DNA from: Enterovirga aerilata
Lineage (GTDB): Bacteria > Pseudomonadota > Alphaproteobacteria > Rhizobiales > Beijerinckiaceae
Assembly: GCF_013044135.1 (NCBI RefSeq)
Contig: NZ_JABEPP010000002.1
Coordinates: forward strand, 248,001-312,000
Direction of reading: 5' to 3'
Length of the DNA: 64,000 nt
The notes beneath the pieces were generated by a model. The model had not been told where the DNA came from, did not search any database, and saw only the letters and a program-made list of their open reading frames with translations. Made by a program: the position numbers and the translations under genes. Positions within the stretch are counted from its first letter, which is position 1, and the number at the start of each line of letters is the position of its first letter. Shown one piece after another: positions 46,143 through 53,596 of the stretch.

Positions 46143-46484
46143 CTAGTTGGCCCCGCTCATCCTGATCCGGTAGGAGCCGTCGCCCTTCGGCTCCAGCACC
46201 TCCTCGATCTGCCGGTGGCGGAGCGGCCGTCCCGAGGTGTCCGGCAGGAGGTTCTGCTCCGAGACATAGGCGATGTATTCGGTCTCGTCGTTCTCGGCGA
46301 AGAGATGGTAGAAGGGCTGGTCCTTCGACGGCCGGATCTCCTCCGGGATGGCCAGCCACCATTCCTCGGTGTTGTTGAACACCGGGTCGACGTCGAAGAT
46401 CACGCCCCGGAACGGGAAGATCCGGTGGCGCACGACCTGTCCGATCGCGAAGCGGGCGACCCGGCCCTTCACTGGGTCTGGCAT
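46143..46484 (-). CDS. hspQ: Heat shock protein HspQ (hemimethylated-DNA-binding YccV family)
   Basis: Protein of 113 residues matching HspQ/YccV: 'FAIGQVVRHRIFPFRGVIFDVDPVF' opening, 'DQPFYHLFAENDETEYIAYVSEQNLLPD' centre and the acidic-basic end 'RQIEEVLEPKGDGSY'. In enterobacteria HspQ is a Lon substrate and specificity enhancer that also associates with hemimethylated DNA. ATG start. It is convergent with the IalB gene across a shared terminator and is followed upstream by the malyl-CoA-lyase-like gene on the same strand. Confidence 0.93.
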   Translation of the reverse strand: MPDPVKGRVARFAIGQVVRHRIFPFRGVIFDVDPVFNNTEEWWLAIPEEIRPSKDQPFYHLFAENDETEYIAYVSEQNLLPDTSGRPLRHRQIEEVLEPKGDGSYRIRMSGAN

Positions 46485-46524
46485 GGTCCGGATATAGCCA
46501 CCGCGGGCGCAGGACGGAAGCCGC

Positions 46525-47556
46525 TCAGGTCATCGCCCGGGCTCCATCCTTGGCTTCGACCAGTTTCGCGAGATCGGCGATGACCTTGGCCTGTTTCCAG
46601 GTCGCGTCGTCCTGCATCTTCCCATCGATCATGACCGCTCCCGTGCCGTCCGGCATCGCCGCAAGGATCCTGCGCGCGAAGGCCACTTCGCCCGGGTCGG
46701 GCGAGAAGACGCGCTTCGCGATCGCGATCTGGCTCGGGTGGAGCGACCAGGCGCCGACGCAGCCCATGATGAAGGCGTTGCGGAACTGCGCCTCACACGC
46801 ATCCGGGTCGGAGAAGTCTCCGAAGGGACCATAGAAGGGCTTGATGCCGTTCGCGAGGCAGGCGTCGACCATCCGGGCGACGGTGTAATGCCAGAGGTCC
46901 TGCTGCGCGACCGAGCGCGTCCCGCCCCCCGCCGGATCGCCCAACACCTTGTACTCCGGGTGACCGCCGCCGACCCTGGTCGTCTTCATGCCGCGCGAAG
47001 CCGCAAGGTCGGCCGGTCCAAGGCTCATCCCGTGCATGCGCGGCGAGGCGGCGGCTATCTCGTCGACGTTCTTCACGCCTTCCGCCGTCTCCAGGATCGC
47101 GTGGATCAGAATCGGCTTTCCGACGCGGTGCTTGGCTTCGAGCTGCGCGAGAAGCTGGTCCACGTAGTGGATGTCCCACGCGCCCTCGACCTTCGGAACC
47201 ATCACGACGTCGAGCTTGGAGCCGACCGCGGCCACGATCTCGAGAAGATCGTCCAGCGCCCAGGGCGAGTTGAGGGCGTTCATCCGGATCCATAGCCCGG
47301 TCGAGCCGAAGTCGGTGCTCTCGGCCATCCGGATGAAGCCGCGCCGCGCCTCGAGCTTCATGTCCGCCGGGATCGCATCCTCCAGGTTGCCGAGTACGAC
47401 ATCCACCTGCGCCGCGAGGTCCGGGACCTTCGCCCGCATCTTCTCGACATGGGGCGGGACGAAGTGGATCATCCGCTCGAGCCGCACCGGCAGCTCGCGG
47501 AGGGGCGCCGGCGCGCCGACGGCGAGCGGCTGGAAGAATCGTCGCGGCAGCTTCAT
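46525..47556 (-). CDS. CitE-family lyase, L-malyl-CoA / beta-methylmalyl-CoA lyase-like
   Basis: TIM-barrel CoA-ester lyase of 343 residues. Magnesium/substrate motifs are '[20 protein letters not shown]', '[19 protein letters not shown]', '[11 protein letters not shown]', '[18 protein letters not shown]' (the Glu ligand) and '[14 protein letters not shown]', ending with '[15 protein letters not shown]'. This pattern fits the malyl-CoA lyase group (malyl-CoA to acetyl-CoA plus glyoxylate; beta-methylmalyl-CoA to propionyl-CoA plus glyoxylate) rather than citrate lyase beta. The ATG 'MKLPRRFF' has 'AGAGGT' upstream. It may belong to the serine or ethylmalonyl-CoA cycle; no other pathway gene adjoins it. 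Confidence 0.87.
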   Translation of the reverse strand: MKLPRRFFQPLAVGAPAPLRELPVRLERMIHFVPPHVEKMRAKVPDLAAQVDVVLGNLEDAIPADMKLEARRGFIRMAESTDFGSTGLWIRMNALNSPWALDDLLEIVAAVGSKLDVVMVPKVEGAWDIHYVDQLLAQLEAKHRVGKPILIHAILETAEGVKNVDEIAAASPRMHGMSLGPADLAASRGMKTTRVGGGHPEYKVLGDPAGGGTRSVAQQDLWHYTVARMVDACLANGIKPFYGPFGDFSDPDACEAQFRNAFIMGCVGAWSLHPSQIAIAKRVFSPDPGEVAFARRILAAMPDGTGAVMIDGKMQDDATWKQAKVIADLAKLVEAKDGARAMT

Positions 47557-47686
47557 CGGGACCTCTGGGGCGGCTTGACGCGGCCGAGCATTGGCGGTCC
47601 CGCGCGGCACCCGTCAACCATGCGGCCGCGACGGGTTGCGGATGGCCGAGGCCGTTGCGAGAAGGCGCCGTTCCCTGCGAGGCCCG

Positions 47687-48655
47687 ATGTCGGACCCAGT
47701 CGGCCTGTTCAACCTGCTCTTCCCCTTCTTCGGCGTGATCGCTCTGGGCTTCGCCATCGCGCGCATCGCGAAGGTGCCGGAGGGCGGCCTCGCCTGGATG
47801 CAGCTCTTCCTCATCTATCTGGCACTGCCCTGCCTGTTCTTCCGGCTGATCTCCGAAAAACCGATCAGCGAGCTCGCCAACTGGCCCTTCATCGCGGGTA
47901 CGACGCTCTCCACGGCTCTGGCCTTCGTTTTGTCCTTCGCGGCCGGAAGGCTGAACGGCCTTCGTCCGCCCGAAACCGTCCTCGGGGCCGTCGCGGGGTC
48001 GTATTCGAATATCGGCTATATGGGCCCGCCGATGATCCTGAGCCTGCTCGGTCCGGCCGCGAGCGCGCCGGTCGCGCTCATCTTCGTCTTCGACACGTTC
48101 TTCCTGTTCTCGGCCACCCCGGCGCTCATGGCGCTGGCGGGCGTGGAGCGGCGGAGCGCGCTCGCCACCGCGGCCGATATCGTCCGCAAGGTGCTGACGC
48201 ATCCCTTCGTGGTCGCGACCATCATCGGCATCCTGGCGAGCCTGTTCCGGATACGGCCGCCGGCAGCGGTCGAGACGATGGTCACCTGGCTTTCGGGCGC
48301 GTCAGCCCCCTGCGCGCTGTTCCTGCTCGGCGTGACCGTCGCGATGCGGCCAGTCGGAAAGCTGCCCGGCGAGGTCGGGTGGCTCGTCGGGATCAAGCTC
48401 GTCCTGCACCCGCTGATCGTCTGGCTGGTGCTCGCCGCCTTCGGCCCCTTCGATCCGGTCTGGGTAGAGGCCGCGATCGTCATGGCGGCGTTGCCGCCGG
48501 CGCTGAACATCTTCGTCCTCGCCCGCCAGTATGACACGGGCATCGAGCGCGCCTCTGCCTGCGTGCTCGTCGGGACGGTCGCGTCGATCGTGACGCTGAC
48601 CGGCTTCATCCTCCTGACGCAGACCGGGATCTTGCCGCTGAACCCGTTCCGCTGA
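47687..48655 (+). CDS. AEC (auxin efflux carrier) family transporter
   Basis: Membrane transporter of 322 residues with ten hydrophobic segments in the two-bundle order of the AEC family. 'AVAGSYSNIGYMGPPMILSLLG' is the conserved N-G/A-x-x-G-x-P element in the crossing region and 'MAALPPALNIFVLARQYD' the second. AEC members export malonate, malate or similar acids. The start 'MSDPVGLFNLLF' with 'GCGAGG' is chosen over the 32-codon-longer frame. It diverges from the malyl-CoA-lyase-like gene and overlaps the 3' end of the convergent hydroxylase gene by 50 bp. Confidence 0.88.
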   Translation: MSDPVGLFNLLFPFFGVIALGFAIARIAKVPEGGLAWMQLFLIYLALPCLFFRLISEKPISELANWPFIAGTTLSTALAFVLSFAAGRLNGLRPPETVLGAVAGSYSNIGYMGPPMILSLLGPAASAPVALIFVFDTFFLFSATPALMALAGVERRSALATAADIVRKVLTHPFVVATIIGILASLFRIRPPAAVETMVTWLSGASAPCALFLLGVTVAMRPVGKLPGEVGWLVGIKLVLHPLIVWLVLAAFGPFDPVWVEAAIVMAALPPALNIFVLARQYDTGIERASACVLVGTVASIVTLTGFILLTQTGILPLNPFR

Positions 48656-49823
48656 AGCGGGCCGTGCCGAGCCCGGCGCGCATCACCGCGCGGCGGAGCG
48701 GACCGACCCGCGCCAGGAGCCCGAGCCCGAAGCCGCGCGCCATGTCGAGCGGCAGAAGCCCCGAGAGGAGGGCCCGGTTGAGCCCGTGGATTGCGGCGGT
48801 GCGGACCTGAACGTCCCGCAACCGCGCCCGCTGGTACCGAGAAAAGAGGGCAGGGCTGCCGATATCGGCCCCGCCCGAGCGCGCCACCATGGCGAGGTCC
48901 AGCAGCGCCTCCACATCCGCGAATCCGAGATTGAGCCCCTGCGCCCCGATCGGCGGCACGGCATGGGCGGCCTCGCCGGCCAGCGCCAGGCGGCCGCGAT
49001 GGAGCCGCGGAACCCGAACCGTCGAGAGGGGAACGATCCCGCGCGGCCCGTCGATCCGCATCCTGCCGAGAATGCGGTGCGAGCGTGCCTCGATCGCGGA
49101 TGCGAGCTCCGCGTCGGGAAGCGCCACCAGCCGCTCGGCGACGGGCGGGCGGTTCACCCACACCAGGCTCGAGCGGCGGCCGGGAAGGGGCACCAGCGTG
49201 AAGGGACCGGAGCCGGTATGGAATTCGGTCGAGACGTCCCCATGCTCCCGCTCGTGGCCGAGGATCGTCGTGAGCGCGACCTGCGGATGGCGGGTCTCTG
49301 ACGCCTCCAGCCCTGCTTCGTCGCGCAGGCGCGACTTCCGGCCGTCCGCGGCGACGACCAGCGCCCCCGCGACCGACGAACCGTCGCGGAGCCGGACGGC
49401 CGAGAAATCCTCGCCCGAAAGGCCGGCCGCGAATTCCGGCAACCAGAGGATCCTGGCATCCCGCCGCACGGCATCGACCAGGAGTTCGACGAGAGCCGCG
49501 TTCTCGATGTTGCGACCGAACGCGTCGAGCCCGATCTCGGCGGCCCGGAACTCCACCGGGGGTGGCCGGAACAGGCTCTCCGTGTCGTCCACGAGGCGCA
49601 GGGTCCGGAGCGGCTGCGAGGTCGCCTCCAGGACAGATCCGACGCCCAGGCCTCGGAGGAAGGCGAGCGAGGTCTCGAGAAGAGCCGCGGTGCGGCCGTC
49701 GCGGCGCTCCGGCGCCGGCCCGACGAGACAGGTCGCGAACCCGGCCCGGGAGAAGGCGAGGGCGCCCGCGAGGCCGACCGCGCCTGCCCCCACCAATACG
49801 ACGTCGAACCGCCTGTCCGTCAT
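48606..49823 (-). CDS. UbiH/COQ6-family FAD-dependent monooxygenase
   Basis: Flavin hydroxylase of 405 residues, probably in ubiquinone ring hydroxylation. 'DVVLVGAGAVGLAGALAFSRAG' is the dinucleotide-binding motif, 'GALVVAADGRKSRLRDEAG' the D-G motif, and 'LALAGEAAHAVPPIGAQGLNLGFADVEALLD' region the family signature with the FAD-binding Asp replaced by Glu ('GEAAHAVPP'). The C-terminus is Ala/Arg/Ser-rich. It resembles the alphaproteobacterial UbiL/UbiM group, but which ring carbon it hydroxylates cannot be told. Convergent overlap of 50 bp with the AEC transporter gene. Confidence 0.87.
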   Translation of the reverse strand: MTDRRFDVVLVGAGAVGLAGALAFSRAGFATCLVGPAPERRDGRTAALLETSLAFLRGLGVGSVLEATSQPLRTLRLVDDTESLFRPPPVEFRAAEIGLDAFGRNIENAALVELLVDAVRRDARILWLPEFAAGLSGEDFSAVRLRDGSSVAGALVVAADGRKSRLRDEAGLEASETRHPQVALTTILGHEREHGDVSTEFHTGSGPFTLVPLPGRRSSLVWVNRPPVAERLVALPDAELASAIEARSHRILGRMRIDGPRGIVPLSTVRVPRLHRGRLALAGEAAHAVPPIGAQGLNLGFADVEALLDLAMVARSGGADIGSPALFSRYQRARLRDVQVRTAAIHGLNRALLSGLLPLDMARGFGLGLLARVGPLRRAVMRAGLGTARFSGTGSAARSRSASGG

Positions 49824-49901
49824 GCGCGCCCCGGCCGTCGGCGGAGTTGCCGCCGGATTGCTGCGCTTCTAATGCGTCTGACACGCAACAGGGAGAGAGA
49901 C

Positions 49902-50876
49902 ATGGTCGCGGCAGTCCGGGTTCATCGCTATGGCGGCCCCGAGGTCCTGACATACGAGGAGATCGACCTTCCCGCCCCCGGCCCGGGCGAGCTGCGCGTG
50001 CGGCAGACGGCGATCGGGGTGAACTACATCGACACGTATTTCCGGACCGGCCACTATCAGGCGCCGGCGCTCCCCTTCATCGCCGGGAACGAGGGAGCGG
50101 GCGAGGTCACGGCCGTGGGGGAGGGCGTGACCGCTTTCAAGCCGGGCGATCGCGTGGCCTATGTGGCGGCGCTCGGTTGCTACGCGGCGGAGCGCAACGT
50201 GCCGGCCGCGATTGCCGTCAAGCTGCCGGACGGCATCTCCGACGAGCTCGCGGCGGCCATCATGCTGAAGGGCATGACGGTCGAGTACCTCCTCCATCGC
50301 TCCTACAAGGTGAAGCGCGGCGACACGATCCTCGTTCACGCGGCCGCGGGCGGCGTCGGGCTCATCCTTTCGCAATGGGCCAAGCATCTCGGCGCGACGG
50401 TCATCGGCACCGCGGGCAGCGAGGCGAAGGCCGAGCTCGCCCGCCAGAACGGCTGTGATCATGTGATCCTGTACCGGCAGGAGAACTTCGTGGACCGGGT
50501 CCGCGAGATCACCGGCGGGCAGAAATGCGAGGTCGTCTATGACGGCGTCGGCAAGGACACGGTGGTACAGTCGCTCGACTGCCTGAAGCCCCTGGGGATG
50601 CTTGTGAATTTCGGCTCTGCCTCGGGGCCGGTCGAGAACTTCAACCTCGGCCTGCTCGCACCGCGCGGCTCGCTCTACGTCACCCGGCCGACCCTCAACA
50701 CCTTCACGGCGAAGCGCGAGTGGCTCGACGAGATCGCCCGCAACCTCTTCGAGGTCGTCTCGTCCGGGGTGGTGAAGATCACGATCAACAAGCGGGCCAA
50801 GCTCGCGGAGGCGGCCGACGTGCATCGCGCGCTCGAAGGCCGCGAGACCACGGGCGCCACGATCCTGACGCCCTGA
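49902..50876 (+). CDS. NADPH:quinone oxidoreductase (QOR, zeta-crystallin-like)
   Basis: Medium-chain dehydrogenase/reductase of 324 residues without the zinc ligands of alcohol dehydrogenases. Motifs are 'RVHRYGGPEVLTYEE', 'GVNYIDTYFRTGHYQ' (QOR signature N-Y-I-D), 'FIAGNEGAGEVTAVG' and the NADPH site 'ILVHAAAGGVGLILSQWAK'. Typical role is one- or two-electron quinone reduction. The ATG follows 'AGGGAGAGAG', so the ten-codon-longer frame is disfavoured. Convergent with rimO, 6 bp apart. Confidence 0.93.
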   Translation: MVAAVRVHRYGGPEVLTYEEIDLPAPGPGELRVRQTAIGVNYIDTYFRTGHYQAPALPFIAGNEGAGEVTAVGEGVTAFKPGDRVAYVAALGCYAAERNVPAAIAVKLPDGISDELAAAIMLKGMTVEYLLHRSYKVKRGDTILVHAAAGGVGLILSQWAKHLGATVIGTAGSEAKAELARQNGCDHVILYRQENFVDRVREITGGQKCEVVYDGVGKDTVVQSLDCLKPLGMLVNFGSASGPVENFNLGLLAPRGSLYVTRPTLNTFTAKREWLDEIARNLFEVVSSGVVKITINKRAKLAEAADVHRALEGRETTGATILTP

Positions 50877-50882
50877 GGCGCG

Positions 50883-52199
50883 TCAAACGGCCTGGCCGAA
50901 CAGGTCGTAATCGTCCGAGCGCTCGATGCGGCAGGTGACGATCTCGCCCTGCCGCAGCGGGCGCCGGGAGGCGACGTGGACGGTGCCGTCGATCTCCGGC
51001 GCGTCGTATTTGGAGCGGCCCTTGGCGACCGGGCCGTTCGCCTCGTCGATGATGACGGGGAGGCGCTTTCCGACCTTCCTGGCCAGGTTCTTCCGGCTGA
51101 TCTCGCGCTGGGCCGCCATGAAGCGGTGCCAGCGCTGCTCCTTCACCTCCTCCGGCACAGGAGCCGCGAAGTTGTTCGCGGGAGCGCCCGCCACGGGCTC
51201 GAACTTGAAGCAGCCGACCCGGTCGAGCCGCGCCTCCTTGAGCCAGTCGAGAAGCAGCTCGAAATCCTCCTCCTTCTCGCCCGGGAAGCCGACGATGAAG
51301 GTCGAGCGGATGGCAAGGTCGGGCGCGATCGTCCTCCAGGTTCTGATGCGGTCGAGCGTTCTCTCGCCATGGGCCGGCCGGCGCATGGCCTTCAGCACGG
51401 CCGGCGAGGCGTGCTGGAAAGGGATGTCCAGGTAGGGCAGGACGATCCCCTCGGCCATGAGCGGGATCACCTCGTCGACATGCGGATAGGGATAGACGTA
51501 GTGCAGCCGCACCCATGCGCCGAGCTGCCCGAGCTCTTTAGCCAAGTCGAAAAATCGTGCGCGCACAGCACGATCCCGCCAAACGCTATCTGAGTACTTG
51601 AGGTCAATTCCATAGGCGCTCGTGTCCTGCGAGACGACGAGCAGCTCCTTCACGCCGGCCTTGACGAGCCTTTCTGCCTCGCGCAGCACCTCGGCCGCCG
51701 GCCGGCTGGCGAGGTCGCCCCGAAGCTTGGGGATGATGCAGAAGGTGCAGCGGTGATTGCAGCCTTCCGAGATCTTCAGATAGGCGTAGTGCCGCGGCGT
51801 GAGCTTGATCCCCTGAGGCGGCACGAGGTCCAGGAACGGGTCGTGCCTGGGCGGGGAGACCTGGTGCACCGCGGCGAGCACGCTCTCGTATTGTTGCGGC
51901 CCGGTAACCGAGAGAACACCGGGAAAGCGCTCGCGGATAACCTCCGGCTCGGCGCCCATGCATCCGGTCACGATCACTCGGCCGTTCTCGGCCATGGCGT
52001 CGCCGATGGCGCCGAGCGACTCGGCCTTCGCCGAATCGAGAAACCCGCAGGTATTGACGATCACGACGTCGGCGCCGTCATGCCGCTTGGTCAGCTCGTA
52101 GCCCTGCGCCCGAAGCTGCGTGATGATGCGCTCGGAATCGACCAGCGCCTTCGGGCAGCCGAGCGACACGAAGGACACCTTGGGGGCGGCAGCGCTCAT
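50883..52199 (-). CDS. rimO: Ribosomal protein S12 methylthiotransferase RimO
   Basis: Radical-SAM enzyme that methylthiolates the conserved Asp of ribosomal protein S12. The N-terminal UPF0004 domain has the three cluster cysteines ('[12 protein letters not shown]', '[10 protein letters not shown]', '[10 protein letters not shown]'), the radical-SAM motif is '[19 protein letters not shown]', and a TRAM domain ends the protein ('[23 protein letters not shown]'). 438 residues from the ATG '[10 protein letters not shown]'. A stretch near 51545-51615 uses codons unlike the rest of the gene while the protein reads normally; see findings. Confidence 0.95.
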   Translation of the reverse strand: MSAAAPKVSFVSLGCPKALVDSERIITQLRAQGYELTKRHDGADVVIVNTCGFLDSAKAESLGAIGDAMAENGRVIVTGCMGAEPEVIRERFPGVLSVTGPQQYESVLAAVHQVSPPRHDPFLDLVPPQGIKLTPRHYAYLKISEGCNHRCTFCIIPKLRGDLASRPAAEVLREAERLVKAGVKELLVVSQDTSAYGIDLKYSDSVWRDRAVRARFFDLAKELGQLGAWVRLHYVYPYPHVDEVIPLMAEGIVLPYLDIPFQHASPAVLKAMRRPAHGERTLDRIRTWRTIAPDLAIRSTFIVGFPGEKEEDFELLLDWLKEARLDRVGCFKFEPVAGAPANNFAAPVPEEVKEQRWHRFMAAQREISRKNLARKVGKRLPVIIDEANGPVAKGRSKYDAPEIDGTVHVASRRPLRQGEIVTCRIERSDDYDLFGQAV

Positions 52200-52212
52200 C
52201 GACACGTCAGTC

Positions 52213-52254
52213 CTGGATCCTGGTATCCGCCGATCCCGGCATCCCGGGATCACG
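52213..52254. repeat. Palindromic GATCC-type intergenic element, copy B
   Basis: In the 50-bp gap between rimO and allA. It contains the perfect hairpin GATCCCGG-CATC-CCGGGATC followed by ACGG, and a second GGATCC unit. It matches the reverse complement of the element near 23034-23098 over about 25 positions, suggesting a dispersed repeat. Confidence 0.4.
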
Positions 52255-52738
52255 GCTCGACGCGCAGCGTCGTCGTCAGCTCGAAGGTCTCGCAATCGGC
52301 CGGCGTGCCGCTCTCGCGCATTCCCATGAGGAACGCGCCGCCACCGCCCAATGCGAAGAGCGGTGCATGCCACGTTCCGGCCGCATAGAGAAATGGGGTC
52401 TCCGGCCGCGCGATGAAAGCCCTGGCGGATGAGAGATCGGGCGAGCCGTCCGCGGCCGTCCCGGCCGCCACGACCAGGGCGGTGCCGCCGGCGAGGGCGA
52501 AGAAGGCCTGCTCGGATTGCGGATGCCGTTCCATGAGGACGATGTCGAGCGGAAGCGAGCTCGGGGCCACGTCGTAGCGGGCGAGCGTAAACCGGAGCCC
52601 GGCCGCCGGAAGATGCGCCAGATCCGTCCGGACCGCACGGCCCTGGTTGACGAGGGTCGGACGCGCCGCCCGGCCGTCGAGCACGCGGCCGAACGGTGCG
52701 AAGGCCTCGCCGGTGAGGGCCTCCGCGCGAAGCCGCAC
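52250..52738 (-). CDS. allA: Ureidoglycolate lyase
   Basis: Cupin-fold enzyme of 162 residues releasing urea and glyoxylate from ureidoglycolate, the last step of allantoin/purine breakdown. '[13 protein letters not shown]' opens the family, '[16 protein letters not shown]' carries the metal-site His/Glu residues and '[14 protein letters not shown]' the second His. The GTG start has 'AGGCGAG' upstream. No other purine-catabolism gene is nearby. It begins 9 bp after the BrnA-like gene's stop on the same strand. Confidence 0.85.
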   Translation of the reverse strand: MRLRAEALTGEAFAPFGRVLDGRAARPTLVNQGRAVRTDLAHLPAAGLRFTLARYDVAPSSLPLDIVLMERHPQSEQAFFALAGGTALVVAAGTAADGSPDLSSARAFIARPETPFLYAAGTWHAPLFALGGGGAFLMGMRESGTPADCETFELTTTLRVEP

Positions 52739-52747
52739 GGCGCTCGC

Positions 52748-52984
52748 CTAAAGGCCGGCGGCCTTCCTCAAGGCATCGTTGATCCGTTCCTGCCAGCCCG
52801 GCCCGTCCGCCTGGAAATGCTCCAGGACGTCCCGGTCGAGCCTGATCGACACCATTTCCCTGGCGCGCGGAACCGCCACCTGCGTGGGGCGCGCGACTTC
52901 CGCCGGCCTCGTGGTCGCCGCCCGGAAGGCGCGCTCGGCCGCTTCCCTCGAATCGCCGCCGCCCCGCCGGGTCCGGTCCGCCAT
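52748..52984 (-). CDS. BrnA-like antitoxin / RHH-type protein, orphan
   Basis: Protein of 78 residues. The C-terminal '[34 protein letters not shown]' region is the BrnA antitoxin pattern: a ribbon strand followed by helix with the G-x-G-W-Q-x-R-I-N-x-x-L core. The N-terminal half is Arg-rich and disordered. BrnA normally follows a BrnT RNase toxin, but no BrnT-like frame lies directly upstream; the neighbour there is a DUF4399 gene. It may be a stand-alone DNA-binding protein. ATG start preceded by 'AGAGGTGA'. Confidence 0.75.
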   Translation of the reverse strand: MADRTRRGGGDSREAAERAFRAATTRPAEVARPTQVAVPRAREMVSIRLDRDVLEHFQADGPGWQERINDALRKAAGL

Positions 52985-53055
52985 CACGTCACCTCTCTGG
53001 CCACTCCGTCGGGGATACATGATCGGAGCCATGGGCCCAACCCGGCCTGGCCCGC

Positions 53056-53562
53056 TCAGAGCCGCCGGCGCTTCTTCTTCGTCACCGGCCGCAGCACCAC
53101 GATCTCGATGCGCTCGGAGGCCACGATCGGCTGGAACGGACGGTGGAGCGCGTCGCCGAGGACGAGTTGGAGCGTGTGCCGGCCGGGCGGAAGGTCGAGG
53201 CGGGTTTCCGTCTGCCCGCCTCCGAAATGGATATGGTTCTTGTCGGCCGGAATGGGCTCGTTCGGGTCGAGCGGCGTCTTCACGTTCACCAGGAGATGGT
53301 GATGGCCCGTATTCGGCGTCGTGACGCCGGCCTGGGTCACGCCCATTCCGCGGAGCCCGAACTGCACGACGAAAGGCCCCCGGATCCGCGCACCGTCCAC
53401 GGGCGCGATGAAATACAGCTTGGCGTCGGCGGGTGCGGGGGTGGGCGGGAGCGGATTCTGCGGCTCTGCCGTATGGCCTGGATGCGGCGGCGGGGTCTGC
53501 GCGGCGGCCGCCAGGGGCAGGAGCGCCGCGGCCGCTGCGATCAGGTGACGGGCCAGGATCAT
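53056..53562 (-). CDS. DUF4399 domain-containing exported protein
   Basis: Periplasmic or secreted protein of 168 residues with a signal peptide (about 1-21, ending 'AAAAQT'), a His/Pro-rich spacer, and a DUF4399 domain: 'LYFIAPVDGARIRGPFVVQFGLRGMGV', 'TGHHHLLVN', 'PADKNHIHFGGGQTETRLDLPPG' and 'GRHTLQLVLGD'. Conserved histidines suggest possible metal binding. A basic tail 'KKKRRRL' ends the protein. Function is unknown. Same strand as the BrnA-like gene and 34 bp downstream of the kinase-FGE gene. Confidence 0.88.
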   Translation of the reverse strand: MILARHLIAAAAALLPLAAAAQTPPPHPGHTAEPQNPLPPTPAPADAKLYFIAPVDGARIRGPFVVQFGLRGMGVTQAGVTTPNTGHHHLLVNVKTPLDPNEPIPADKNHIHFGGGQTETRLDLPPGRHTLQLVLGDALHRPFQPIVASERIEIVVLRPVTKKKRRRL

Positions 53563-53596
53563 CTTGCGTCTCCCCCTCTGTCGCCCGCTCCGGGCC

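Noticed and set aside
48606-48655. Frameshift suspected because the AEC and UbiH-like genes overlap at their 3' ends
   Set aside because: Both proteins are of normal length with plausible C-termini; a 50-bp convergent overlap is acceptable in such a compact genome.
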